Origin: Ectothiorhodospira magna
Lineage (GTDB): Bacteria; Pseudomonadota; Gammaproteobacteria; Ectothiorhodospirales; Ectothiorhodospiraceae
Length of the DNA stretch: 64,000 nucleotides
Assembly: GCF_900110965.1 (NCBI RefSeq)
Contig: NZ_FOFO01000006.1
Coordinates: 1-64,000 of the forward strand
Reading direction: 5' to 3'
Shown here: positions 1 to 8,900 of the stretch, in pieces
Numbering within the stretch: position 1 is the stretch's first letter
How the letters are laid out: each line of letters begins with the position of its first letter
Notes under the pieces: model-generated
The model's database searches: none
Told to the model about the DNA's origin: nothing
What the model saw: the letters and a program-made list of their open reading frames with translations, nothing else
Position numbers and translations under genes: made by a program

Positions 1-93
1 GCTTGAAACGCTGTCAAGCGCTTCGGCAATAACACCTTTCGTCCAGCTTGCCAGCCGACGGTTAATATTTTTGCCGAAGGACTTGCTCGCCAT
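1..93 (-). pseudogene. Fragment of an IS607/IS605-type TnpB (OrfB) protein, cut by window edge
   Basis: An open reading frame of 31 codons runs off the left edge. Its translation carries FGKNINRRLASWTKGVI, which matches the style of the conserved central region of TnpB/OrfB proteins (RNA-guided nucleases of IS200/IS605 and IS607 elements). It lies directly behind the truncated tnpA in another frame, so the 3' part of tnpA and the 5' part of tnpB are missing. This looks like an internal deletion of an IS607-type element. The identification rests on family memory of this motif and on the tnpA neighbour. Whether the catalytic residues survive lies outside the window. Confidence 0.6.
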
Positions 94-394
94 TGAACTC
101 AACGTTCGCCAAACCCCTCGCCACAACAAACTCTTCCAGCACCCGGCGCTGATTAGCCAAGTCTGGCTTCTGCGCCTTTGAGGAGACCCGGCAATAGGCC
201 ACCAGTCGCGTTGGACCCTCAGGTGCATGCCGCCATCCGATGAACTCCCGCAATTGGGCCTCAGTGTAAAGACGACGATTGCTGTCAGTCCGTGCCGCTG
301 GAATGAGGCGCCCCTCGCGGTCCCAGCGCTGCAGGGTCTTGACCGAAACACCCAGCCGCTTCGCCGCCTTGCCTGTACTCATGGTGTTCTCCAT
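62..394 (-). pseudogene. tnpA: Truncated IS607-family transposase TnpA (MerR-type HTH plus start of serine recombinase domain)
   Basis: The 110-residue product starts with a MerR-like winged helix (residues about 5-55, GKAAKRLGVSVKTLQRWDREG). It continues into the serine-recombinase start (LVAYCRVSSKAQKPDL), where the Ser of RVSS is the expected nucleophile. IS607 TnpA proteins are usually near 200 residues; this one leaves the family pattern after ANVEF and stops 9 codons later, so it lacks most of the catalytic domain. ATG at 394 is used here; ATG at 382 is equally possible. The gene is almost certainly inactive, although the DNA-binding part could still be made and act as a repressor-like fragment. 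Confidence 0.85.
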
Positions 395-576
395 AAGTCA
401 AGAGTACACTATCGTACATTTTTTGCAAGACTAGAGTCTAGCTCCTTCGCCCTGTTTTGGATGTTGCTCTGGTGTTGGATCGGCGCCCCCCATCCAGCGC
501 ACCGTAGCACCGAGGGGCATGGCTTTTCTGACTGTCATAGTACGATATATTTTCCCGCAGATGTGGTGACCCTGCC

Positions 577-644
577 GTCACTCCCGCGAAAGCGGGAGTC
601 CAGCGGTTTTTTACGGACTGGATTCCCGCCTGCACGGGAATGAC
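577..644. repeat. Dispersed palindromic repeat (GTCAxTCCCGCG...CGGGAATGAC type)
   Basis: The arms GTCACTCCCGCGAAAGCGGG... (577-603) and CTGGATTCCCGCCTGCACGG... (618-644) are near-perfect reverse complements around a 14-base centre with a T-run. This is the familiar small mobile hairpin scattered through many proteobacterial genomes, where the arms read GTCATTCCCGCG/CGCGGGAATGAC. Only one copy is seen in the window. It contains no gene; reading frames across it are by-products. Confidence 0.8.
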
Positions 645-682
645 AACCCGGATTCAGGGACCATTTTTTTCCAGCATATCCC

Positions 683-709
683 TCAAGTCCCTCAAGAAAC
701 TGCCGCTAT
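683..709 (+). promoter_or_regulatory. Possible sigma-28 (FliA) promoter upstream of the DUF5610 gene
   Basis: TCAAGTCC (683-690), exactly 11 bases, then GCCGCTAT (702-709). Compared with the FliA consensus TAAAGTTT-N11-GCCGATAA this gives 5 of 8 and 6 of 8 matches with the exact spacing. It lies 32 bp before the GTG start at 742. The match is suggestive only; no other flagellar gene is in the window. Confidence 0.35.
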
Positions 710-741
710 AGTCAGCATACCCCTCATTCCAGGAGTTCGCC

Positions 742-1902
742 GTGGTCCATATCAATGCACCTGTCACGGTCCTGTCCAATACCCCCGACTTCAAAACCAG
801 GAATCAGGGGCATTCCCAAGCCGGTGACCGTACTGATAACACCCGGGCACTTTCCAGTCTGCAACAGCGCGTACTGGAAGCTCTGGCCAAACACACCCCC
901 GGCCTGGATGTGGCCGGCTTTAAACAACTCAAGGCAGAAGACTACACCCCGGAGAAAGTGGCCGACCGGATTACCCAGTTCGTAGAGATGGGACTGGCCA
1001 ACGCCCGCGCCCGCGGGGCTTCCGAGGCCCAGCTTCAATCCATGCATAACAGCGCCATTAAGGGGGCGGAACGGGGCTTCAGAGAAGCCCGGGATATCCT
1101 GGAGGGCCTGAACCTGCTCAATGGCCACATCGCCGAACAGGTGGACGAGACCGAGCGGCTCACCTTCAAGGGTCTGGCAGCCCTGGCACCCAATGGGCAG
1201 GGGCAACTCTCCTCCATGAGCCATCTGTCGGTGATGCAGCGTTACAGTCGCGCCGAGAGCCTGGAGATGACCCTGACCACCCGCGAAGGTGACAAGGTGA
1301 CCATTCAGTTCCAGAGCGCCACCGACATTCAGGCCCGAGGCGGGATGCATAGCGACGGCAATCAGTCCATGCAATGGCTGGACGTGAGCCGGGCCGAGCA
1401 AAGCGGCTATCGGTTCTCGGTGCAGGGCAATCTCAATGCCCAGGAACTGGAGGCCATCGAGAATCTGGTGCGGGATGTGAGCAACCTGGCCAATGAGTTC
1501 TTCAACGGGGATGTGCAAAAAGCCTTCGACATGATCCCCGATCTGCGTTTTGACAGCAGTCAGTTGGCCTCCATGGACCTGCGCATGACCCGGGTGGAGC
1601 AGTATTCTGCCGCCGCCCGGTACCAGCAAACCCAGCAGATAGAAGATGGGGAACAGTCCCGTCCTGGCCTGCGTCTTGGTCAACTCATGCGGGAGATGCA
1701 GGAGCAGTTCAATCGCTCCGTGCTGGCCTTCCTGGAACGCCCCCAGGAAGAGGCAGGACGGCTCATGTCCGCGCTGGTGCAACAGGATGCACGGTTCCTG
1801 GAAGCCAGCCAGACCCAACAGGCCCGGTACCGGGAGAATCTGGAGCGGCTGCTAGAAGCCCTGCCCCAGTCAGCAGCCCGGCCCCGGCAGGATGGCGAAT
1901 AG
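742..1902 (+). CDS. DUF5610 domain-containing protein
   Basis: The 386-residue product begins at GTG 742, chosen because AGGAG (731-735) sits 6 bases upstream. It has no signal peptide or membrane segment. Residues about 45-110 (LQQRVLEALAKHTPGLDV ... ADRITQFVEMGLANAR) match the DUF5610 family as I recall it. The rest is a predicted soluble, largely helical protein ending in a Gln/Arg-rich helical tail. The function of the family is unknown. A sigma-28-like sequence upstream hints at co-expression with motility genes, but that is weak. It stands alone, convergent with the comFB-like gene downstream. Confidence 0.75.
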   Translation: MVHINAPVTVLSNTPDFKTRNQGHSQAGDRTDNTRALSSLQQRVLEALAKHTPGLDVAGFKQLKAEDYTPEKVADRITQFVEMGLANARARGASEAQLQSMHNSAIKGAERGFREARDILEGLNLLNGHIAEQVDETERLTFKGLAALAPNGQGQLSSMSHLSVMQRYSRAESLEMTLTTREGDKVTIQFQSATDIQARGGMHSDGNQSMQWLDVSRAEQSGYRFSVQGNLNAQELEAIENLVRDVSNLANEFFNGDVQKAFDMIPDLRFDSSQLASMDLRMTRVEQYSAAARYQQTQQIEDGEQSRPGLRLGQLMREMQEQFNRSVLAFLERPQEEAGRLMSALVQQDARFLEASQTQQARYRENLERLLEALPQSAARPRQDGE

Positions 1903-1964
1903 GTTGCCAGATATATTGTGGGTAGCAAGAACGGGAATCCCCCGGCTTTCAGCGGTGGGGAGGC

Positions 1965-2240
1965 TCAAGATGGCCGGGTTTCCTGACGGCGGTGGATGGT
2001 GCTCACGGCATAATCCACCGCCTCATTGACCTGCTGGTTGATCTGCTCCCAGTCTTCGTCGGTCAGGCGGGTGCTCAGGTCAACAGAAAACCGCAAATAA
2101 CGGGGCGGCAACCGGTTGAGCGCCACACAGGCCAGATCATCCATGTGCATGCTGTCCAACGGCTCGCCGGTACGTTCCAGCAGATGACGGATGCGGTCGT
2201 ATACCAGGTGTTCGTAATAATTTTGAATATCACCGATCAC
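1965..2240 (-). CDS. comFB: ComFB-domain protein (possible c-di-GMP receptor)
   Basis: The product is a 91-residue protein covering a complete ComFB domain: NYYEHLVYDRIRHLL near the start, then the signature DDLACVALNRLPPRYLR and a C-terminal helix. The name comes from the Bacillus late-competence operon, but ComFB-domain proteins in cyanobacteria have been shown to bind cyclic di-GMP. A signalling role is therefore as likely as a competence role. The gene has its own transcription unit, convergent with the DUF5610 gene and upstream of the dacB stop. Two near-identical 13-base repeats lie just upstream of its start. Confidence 0.8.
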   Translation of the reverse strand: MIGDIQNYYEHLVYDRIRHLLERTGEPLDSMHMDDLACVALNRLPPRYLRFSVDLSTRLTDEDWEQINQQVNEAVDYAVSTIHRRQETRPS

Positions 2241-2255
2241 AAGACATGGCCCCCA

Positions 2256-2282
2256 AAGTACTGCAAATAAAGTACCGCAAAT
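2256..2282. repeat. Pair of 13-base direct repeats upstream of comFB-like gene
   Basis: AAGTACTGCAAAT (2256-2268) and AAGTACCGCAAAT (2270-2282) differ at one base and are spaced 14 bases start to start. They lie in the short gap upstream of the comFB-like start and downstream of the dacB stop. They may be a regulator site, but no regulator can be named. Confidence 0.3.
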
Positions 2283-2306
2283 GGCGTTGAGAAGATAAAT
2301 CCATCA

Positions 2307-3737
2307 CTATCCTTGCCGATAGGCCCAGCGCAACACGGCGTCCTGAATCTCCAGGCCAGCCCAGCGGTGGGCGTTGGGGTGGTTGATCAGCACCACCACC
2401 ACCAGATCCCGATCCCCGGCGGTGCGCACATAACCCGCCACCGATGATACATGATTGATATAACCGGTTTTCAGATGCATCCGCCCGGCTTCGGGTTGAC
2501 CCACAAACCGGCGCCGCAATGTGCCATCCATGCCGGAAAGGGCCAGGGAAGAGGCGTATTCAGGCATGAAGGGACGTTGACGGGCCACCAGCAGCACAGA
2601 TGCCAACTGCTGGGCGGTGATCCGGTTGGTGCGGGACAGGCCCGCAGCGTTGTCCAGGATCAACCCCTGGGTTGCAATGCCCTGCCGCTCAAGCACCGCA
2701 CGAATGGCCGCATATCCCTTGTCCAGGGTTGCTGGTTCGCCGTACATCTGCGCCCCCAGAGCCAGTTTCATGTGACGGGTCATGACATTGTTGCTGTGTT
2801 TATTGACCGGACGGATCAAATCTCCCAGAGGGGGGGATTGATGAACCACCCGGGGACGACCTGCCCCTTCAGGAACGCGCCCCAGCCTCCAGTGACCATC
2901 CAGTGTCCCGCCCCACTGGCCCCATAGGGTTTTAAACAGGCTGTAGGCGTAATCTTCCGGGGGCAGGGCGGTGCGTAACAGACTGACGTTCTGGCACCCC
3001 CTGGGAAATTCTCCATCCAGCAGCACTCTGGGGGCCGGCTGTTCTCCGGCAACATGAAATCCCACCCCTTGAGGGAAAGTGTTACAGGCCCGATCACCCA
3101 GGCGCAGGCGATTTTCCAGGCGTAGATCCGCCAGGGGCGGGTCCAGGTACACCTGCACCGAGCGCCCGTCTTCGGCGGAACGAAACTGAAAGCTGATGGC
3201 ATTAAAATTCATCAGTAACGCGTGGGGAGGCTGATTATAGGCCCGGAAAGGCTGGCCATCGAAGGCGCCAGGGTCTTCCCTGGGAATGTCGAACCGGGTC
3301 AGATCGAACACCAGATCCCCCTGGATTCGCTGGATGCCGCTGCGGCGCAGGGCGCCGGTCATTTTCCAGACTTGTTCGGCCACCAGAAAGGGATCTCCAC
3401 CACCGCGAATATACAGATCCCCCCGCAAGGTGCCATCAATCACCGGAGCGACGGTGTACAGTTCCGTGCGCCAGGTATGGGCCGGTCCCAGGATGTCCAG
3501 GGCAGCAAAGGTGGTGACCAGCTTGATGGCCGAGGCGGGATTACGGGGAACATCCGCCCCGTGGGCCAGCAGGGGAGTCCCCCCCGTCACCGGTTGCACC
3601 AACACGCTGATACCCTCGGGGGGAATCCGGTATTGGGTCAACAGTTGCTGCACCTGGGGCGGCAATGGCTGAGCCACCGCCGACACGGTGGTCACCATGA
3701 CAAGACACAGGGCGATCAGGATACGGGCAAGCAACAT
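2307..3737 (-). CDS. dacB: D-alanyl-D-alanine carboxypeptidase/endopeptidase, PBP4 family (S13)
   Basis: The product is a penicillin-binding protein that trims or cleaves peptidoglycan cross-links in the periplasm. Starting at ATG 3737 gives 476 residues beginning with a signal peptide (MLLARILIALCLVMVTTVSAVAQ). The three active-site motifs are present: SAIK (nucleophile Ser), SNN (KHSNNVMTRH) and KTG (HLKTGYINH). A longer frame opens at ATG 3836, which overlaps the recD stop as TGATG. That would add 33 residues before the signal peptide and is less likely to be the protein start, though it may allow coupled translation. It is the last gene of the recCBD unit. Confidence 0.9.
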   Translation of the reverse strand: MLLARILIALCLVMVTTVSAVAQPLPPQVQQLLTQYRIPPEGISVLVQPVTGGTPLLAHGADVPRNPASAIKLVTTFAALDILGPAHTWRTELYTVAPVIDGTLRGDLYIRGGGDPFLVAEQVWKMTGALRRSGIQRIQGDLVFDLTRFDIPREDPGAFDGQPFRAYNQPPHALLMNFNAISFQFRSAEDGRSVQVYLDPPLADLRLENRLRLGDRACNTFPQGVGFHVAGEQPAPRVLLDGEFPRGCQNVSLLRTALPPEDYAYSLFKTLWGQWGGTLDGHWRLGRVPEGAGRPRVVHQSPPLGDLIRPVNKHSNNVMTRHMKLALGAQMYGEPATLDKGYAAIRAVLERQGIATQGLILDNAAGLSRTNRITAQQLASVLLVARQRPFMPEYASSLALSGMDGTLRRRFVGQPEAGRMHLKTGYINHVSSVAGYVRTAGDRDLVVVVLINHPNAHRWAGLEIQDAVLRWAYRQG

Positions 3738-3835
3738 GGCAGGGATCTTTAAGGCCAGGGCGGGAGTCTTCGTTGGAGCGTATATGGAGCGTCCTGTGCA
3801 GTGCAACCGTTCTGTCCTGTCGGGAGCAAAAAACA

Positions 3836-5953
3836 TCAGGTCGAAGGATCATCCGGAGCCGTGTCAAAAGACAGCAAGGCCGCCCTGAGTCCGCTGCTAC
3901 GCAGTACCCGCCGTTTCACTCCGGCTTCCAGCACCCCGGTCCTGGGCATCAACAGACTGAACCAGCGGCGGGCGCGGGTAATGGCTGTGTAGATCAGTTC
4001 CCGGGTCAGGATAGGACTGGGGGCATCCGGCAGCACCAGGGCGGTATGACGAAATTCAGAACCCTGGGATTTGTGTACCGTCATGGCAAACACCGTGTCC
4101 ACCTGACTCAAGCGACTGGGCAACACCCAGCGTACCCGACGGCTGCCGTCCGTCGCCGGGAAAGCCACCCGCACTATCCGTCCCCCCGGGGCTTGTTTGT
4201 CGGGCATGGCCAGGGCCACCCCCATATCCCCGTTCATCAACCCCAGACCATAGTCATTGCCGGTGACCATCACCGGACGCCCCGGATACCATATCCCTTC
4301 TGGATTGATCAGACCTGCCCGGCCCAGCGCCTGGGCAATGCGCTGATTCATCTGCTCCACACCCCAGGGGCCGCCCCGAATCACGCACAGACATTGAAAT
4401 TCTGCCTGGGCCGCCAAAACTGCCTCAGCCCAGGCCTCCACCGCTGCCGCTTCGGCGTCAGGGCCAGGATCGGTGTCACGCATGACGGTCAGATAATGGG
4501 CATAGCCCCGAGGGGTGTCCTCTGGTGTTTCTCCCCCGTTGCGGAATAAACCAGCGCCACCCCGGATCAACACCTGTTCCAGGGTCTGGTCATCCTCTCC
4601 CCGCAGTCGCACCCGGGCCAGATCCGATAATGAAGATCCCCCCTCCCAGACCGCCGCCACTTGGGCCGGATCTCCGCCATTGACCGCCTGGGCCAAACGG
4701 CCAATGCCGCTGTCGGTACTGAAGCGATGGCTCTGTCTGAGCATGATGATGTGCTGATCCAGGGATCGCCCCGCCTGGTCCTGCAGATCCGGTGGCAAGG
4801 TGTCGCCACTGACAGCCGATAGCCAGTCTCGGGTTCGAGGTAAATAGTGACCCTGGTCGGCCCGGTCACATAACGCCCCCAATACGGCCCCCGCCTCCAC
4901 CGAGGCCAACTGGTTCTTGTCCCCCAGCAGGATCAATCGGGCTTCCGGGGGGAGCGCCTGCAACAATTGGCTCATCAGTTCCAGATCAATCATGGAAGCC
5001 TCGTCCACCACCACCAGATCCACTGGCAGGGGGTTACGGGCATGATGGCGGAAATGGCGACTGTTGGGACGACTGCCCAGCAATCGGTGTACCGTGGTCA
5101 CCTGGGTGGGAATGGCGGCACGGATACGCTGTCCCAGGGCATCGTCCGGCAGGGGCAATGCCTCCACCTGCCCAGCCACGGCGTCGTTGAGTCGGGCGGC
5201 GGCCTTGCCGGTGGGGGCTGCCATACGAATCCGCAATGGCATGGCCTGCAGGTCTGCAGATAGCTGCAGGGCCTGTAACAGGGCCAGCAGACGCACCACC
5301 GTGGTGGTTTTGCCGGTCCCTGGCCCCCCGGTAATGACCGCAAAGGCGCTGCCGGCGGCCAGCGCACAGGCAACACGTTGCCAGTTGATCCCATCAGGCT
5401 GCGCCGGTTGCAAAAACAGCATATCCAGCCAACGCCTCACCTGCTCATCAGCCAGGGTTTGATGTTGCTTCTCCTGGAGGGTCAGCCGTTCACCAATGGC
5501 CCGGCCAATATCCTGCTCATACTGCCAGTAACGTCGCAGGTAAAGACGGGCATCAGTCAGCACCAAAGGGGTGGTGCCCGCGCCGGCCACCACCAGGGCG
5601 GGTACCTGATGCAGCGCCTGATTCAGGGCGGGAAGATCCAGACCCGCCAGACACCAGGATGGACGAGGTGGTGGTAACATCCCGTCATCGGATTCAGGTG
5701 GCAGGGACAGGCTCAAATCCGGGTCCGCCAGCAGGGCTGCCAGATCCAGGCAGACATGTCCCCGCCCCAGCTGGTGGCTGGCCAGGGCGGCCAGCAACAA
5801 CACCAACGGTGGTGCGTCAGGCACCTGTTCCTGCAGAAAAACCGCCAAAGCCCGGTCCAATGGGCGCAACCAGCCCCGTTCGGTCCACTGATCCAGCAGG
5901 GCGTGCAACGCGGGCCACTGGGTGGTGATGGTCTGTGGTGTGATGGATGTCAT
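3836..5953 (-). CDS. recD: Exodeoxyribonuclease V alpha subunit RecD
   Basis: RecD is the fast 5'-3' motor helicase of RecBCD, which processes double-strand ends for recombination and degrades foreign linear DNA. The product has 705 residues from ATG 5953. Visible features are the Walker A motif GGPGTGKTTTVVRLL, the motif II-like DLVVVDEASMID, GDKNQLASVEAG, and the C-terminal superfamily-1 motif TVHKSQGSEF with TAITRARRW. A TTG start at 5965, with GGCGGA just upstream and overlapping the end of recB, is an alternative. It is longer than the E. coli protein of about 608 residues. It lies immediately behind recB. Confidence 0.95.
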   Translation of the reverse strand: MTSITPQTITTQWPALHALLDQWTERGWLRPLDRALAVFLQEQVPDAPPLVLLLAALASHQLGRGHVCLDLAALLADPDLSLSLPPESDDGMLPPPRPSWCLAGLDLPALNQALHQVPALVVAGAGTTPLVLTDARLYLRRYWQYEQDIGRAIGERLTLQEKQHQTLADEQVRRWLDMLFLQPAQPDGINWQRVACALAAGSAFAVITGGPGTGKTTTVVRLLALLQALQLSADLQAMPLRIRMAAPTGKAAARLNDAVAGQVEALPLPDDALGQRIRAAIPTQVTTVHRLLGSRPNSRHFRHHARNPLPVDLVVVDEASMIDLELMSQLLQALPPEARLILLGDKNQLASVEAGAVLGALCDRADQGHYLPRTRDWLSAVSGDTLPPDLQDQAGRSLDQHIIMLRQSHRFSTDSGIGRLAQAVNGGDPAQVAAVWEGGSSLSDLARVRLRGEDDQTLEQVLIRGGAGLFRNGGETPEDTPRGYAHYLTVMRDTDPGPDAEAAAVEAWAEAVLAAQAEFQCLCVIRGGPWGVEQMNQRIAQALGRAGLINPEGIWYPGRPVMVTGNDYGLGLMNGDMGVALAMPDKQAPGGRIVRVAFPATDGSRRVRWVLPSRLSQVDTVFAMTVHKSQGSEFRHTALVLPDAPSPILTRELIYTAITRARRWFSLLMPRTGVLEAGVKRRVLRSSGLRAALLSFDTAPDDPST

Positions 5954-5958
5954 GGGTA

Positions 5959-8900
5959 TCAACAAGAATTCCGCCGGGCAAAAAGACCATCCAGGGCGTC
6001 CATGAAATCGGCACCTGGACGCTGGAAATGAATGCCGCTACCGGTGGCATCCAGTCCCCGCAGGAAGAAAATCAGGGCGCCCCCCATGTGTTGCTCATAG
6101 TCATAGTCCGGTAACCGGGCCTGTAGCAGCCGGTGCAAAGCCAGGCTATACAGGCTGTACTGCAAGTCGTAACGGCGGGCCACCACTGCCCCGGCCAGGG
6201 CCTGGGGAGCATAGGCAGCTACGCCGTCTCCCAGCCAGTTGGATTTGTAGTCTGCCACGTAATAGCGTCCTTCATGCTCAAAAACCAGATCAATAAATCC
6301 CTTCATCATTCCATTGAGGGTCTGTCGTAACAGGGCAGGTCGAGGGTGTCCAGCCAGGGTATGTGTCGTCACCAGGCGGTCCAGGTGACGGGTATTCACC
6401 TGCCCGGCCTGGAACCAAAAATCCATTTCTGCCTGACACTGGGTCAGTTGTCCCAGCACCAGGGGGGACTGATCCGGAGTCCAGCGCAGCGGGCAGTGCA
6501 GCAATGCCTGCAGCCACTGTTCAAGCGGATCAATCCACTGCCCCCAGCCCCGGTAGTGACAGCGACGGGCCAGGAGTTCCTGCAAGGGCGCCGGATTTTG
6601 GGCCAGGGTTTGAAATCCGGTGCGGGCAACCCATTCCAGCAGGCCATGAAGGAAGGTACCGGACTCCGGGCCTCGGGGAAAATCTGCCGGGAAGGCGATC
6701 TTTGAGGTCAAGGGAGCAGACGGCTCGGTGATCGGGGGAGCGACGGTCACGGAAGGCCATTCGGCCTCGTCCACCACTTCCCGCAGATATTCTTCCTGCG
6801 CCGATTCAGGGTCGGGACGGGGTTCGGGGTGATTGCGGCCCGCCAGTTGCAGGGCACTGTAGCTGGCTATCCACCAATGCTCCCGGGCAGGCCGCAGAGG
6901 GCGACGGGCCGGGCGGCGGATCTCCGGAGTTGGTGGTGATGGCGGGGGGGCGGAATGGCATGTGGACTCCGGCGGGGCAGGCACAATCTGAATCACCACA
7001 TCCACTGGCGGTTCACCAGCCCCCGACATTGCCGGGGGTAACTGAACCGCCCGCAGGGCTTCGAGCTGTTCGGCCAGTTGGGCGGGGGAAACGGGATCAC
7101 CGCCTCCCAGCAGGCTGCCCAGGGCGCTGCGATGAAAACCGCTATCACCATGGCGACTCCCTACCGGAGCCACCCCCAGCCAGCAGGCATGACAAGCCCG
7201 GGTGACAGCCACATAGAGCAGGCGCACATCCTCTGCCAAACGGGCCTCGTCAGCCTGGGCAAAATCCTCCTGATCCGGCATGAAACAGGTCACCCGCTGT
7301 CCGGAACTGTCCCGGTAAATCAGGGGCGGGCGGCTGCCGTAACTGGGCCGGTAACCGGCAATGAAGGGCAAAAACACCAGTGGATACTGCAATCCCTTGG
7401 CTTTGTGGATGGTGACCACCTTGACCAGATCCTCATCGCTTTCCAGACGCAGGATCTGTTCATCACTGGCTTGTCGTGTTGATTGCTGATGCTCCACCAG
7501 ATTACGAATCAGGGCCTGCTCTCCCTCCAGTTCCATGGCTGCAGACTGCAGCAATTCGCTCAAGTGCAGCAGATTGGTCAGGCGGCGCTCACCAAAGGCT
7601 TGCTGAAACAGCCGCTGGGGCAACTGGAAGTCATGCATCAGACGCCGCACCATGGGCAATACGCCCTGGGTACGCCAGCACCATTGATAGCCCCGAAACC
7701 GCTCCACCATGTTTTCCCAGTGCCGCTCATCCTGATTGAGTCGTTCCAGTGCCGGTAAGGATAGATCCAGCGTTGGGGTGGCCAGGGCCGCCCGCAGCAA
7801 CCGATCGGATTCAGGCTCGGCACAGGCCCGCAGCCAGCGCAGCAGATCGTCGGCCTCGGCAGTGAGATAGACCGATTCCCGGTCAGAAAGATAGACACTG
7901 CGGATCTGGTGGGCCCGCAGGGCGGCCTGGATGGCATTGGCCTCGCTCCGGTCCCGGACCAGCACCGCCATGTCCCTGGGTTTGAGCGGCGTGAAGTGGG
8001 CCGGATCGCCGGTGGCCATAAAACCGGCATGCCCTGGGGCCAGCAGGGCCGCCATCGCCCCGGCACAACGGTGTGCCATGGTGTCAATGTAGGCTGTGCG
8101 CCCCAGGGTATCGGCCACGTCCAGATGCCACAGGGTCAGGGCCGGCTGAGGCTGGCCATTCACCTGCAATACCGTCTCCCGACCCTGGGCCTGCACCGGC
8201 ACAAAGGGCACCGGGTTGTCAGCCTGGGGCGTGGGACGGAACAAAAATGCCCCTTTGGGATGCTGCTGTTCTCCCAGGGCAAACAGCCGGTTAAATCCCG
8301 CCACCGCCGCCACGGTGGAGCGAAAATTCACCCCCAGGGTGTAATGTCGTCCACGGGTGGCCTGGCGGGCCTTGAGGTAGGTGTGAATGTCGGCGCCACG
8401 AAAGGCATAAATGGACTGTTTGGGGTCTCCGATCAGAAACAGTCCCGCATCTGGGGTACCCGTTTCCAGCGCATAGACCCGCTCGAAAATGCGGTATTGC
8501 ACCGGGTCTGTGTCCTGAAATTCATCAATCAGGGCCACAGGAAACTGGCGGCGCAGGGTATGGGCCAGCCGGTCGCCGTTAGGGCCTTCCAGGGCATCCC
8601 GTAACCGGGTCAGCAGGTCATCAAATCCCAGCTGGGCCAGTCGACCTTGAGCCTGACGGAAGCGTCGGTAAACCCAGGCGGCCCCATGATGAAGCACCTG
8701 TTCCCTGAATCCCCGCTCCAGGTCATCGGCCTGATCCAGCAGCTCAAAGGCCGGGTGCAGTTGCTCGGGTAACTGCTGTCCTTTTTTCAGACGGGCCTGC
8801 ATACCGGAACGACTGAGCTGTTCCAATGGCGCCTGACTGCCCGGTGGTTCAGGATGCAACCGGCCAGGGTCCATGGCCCACTGCCCCATGGCCTCCAGCA

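Larger units (their letters stand above)
395..741. other. Intergenic region between IS607 remnant and DUF5610 gene
   Basis: No convincing gene is seen here. The stretch holds 8-bp inverted copies TATCGTAC (410-417) and GTACGATA (540-547), the first just upstream of tnpA. It also holds a 68-bp palindromic repeat (577-644) and a possible sigma-28 promoter (683-709). The element end of the IS607 remnant must lie just upstream of tnpA, but IS607 elements have no terminal inverted repeats, so the exact boundary cannot be read from the sequence. Confidence 0.6.
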
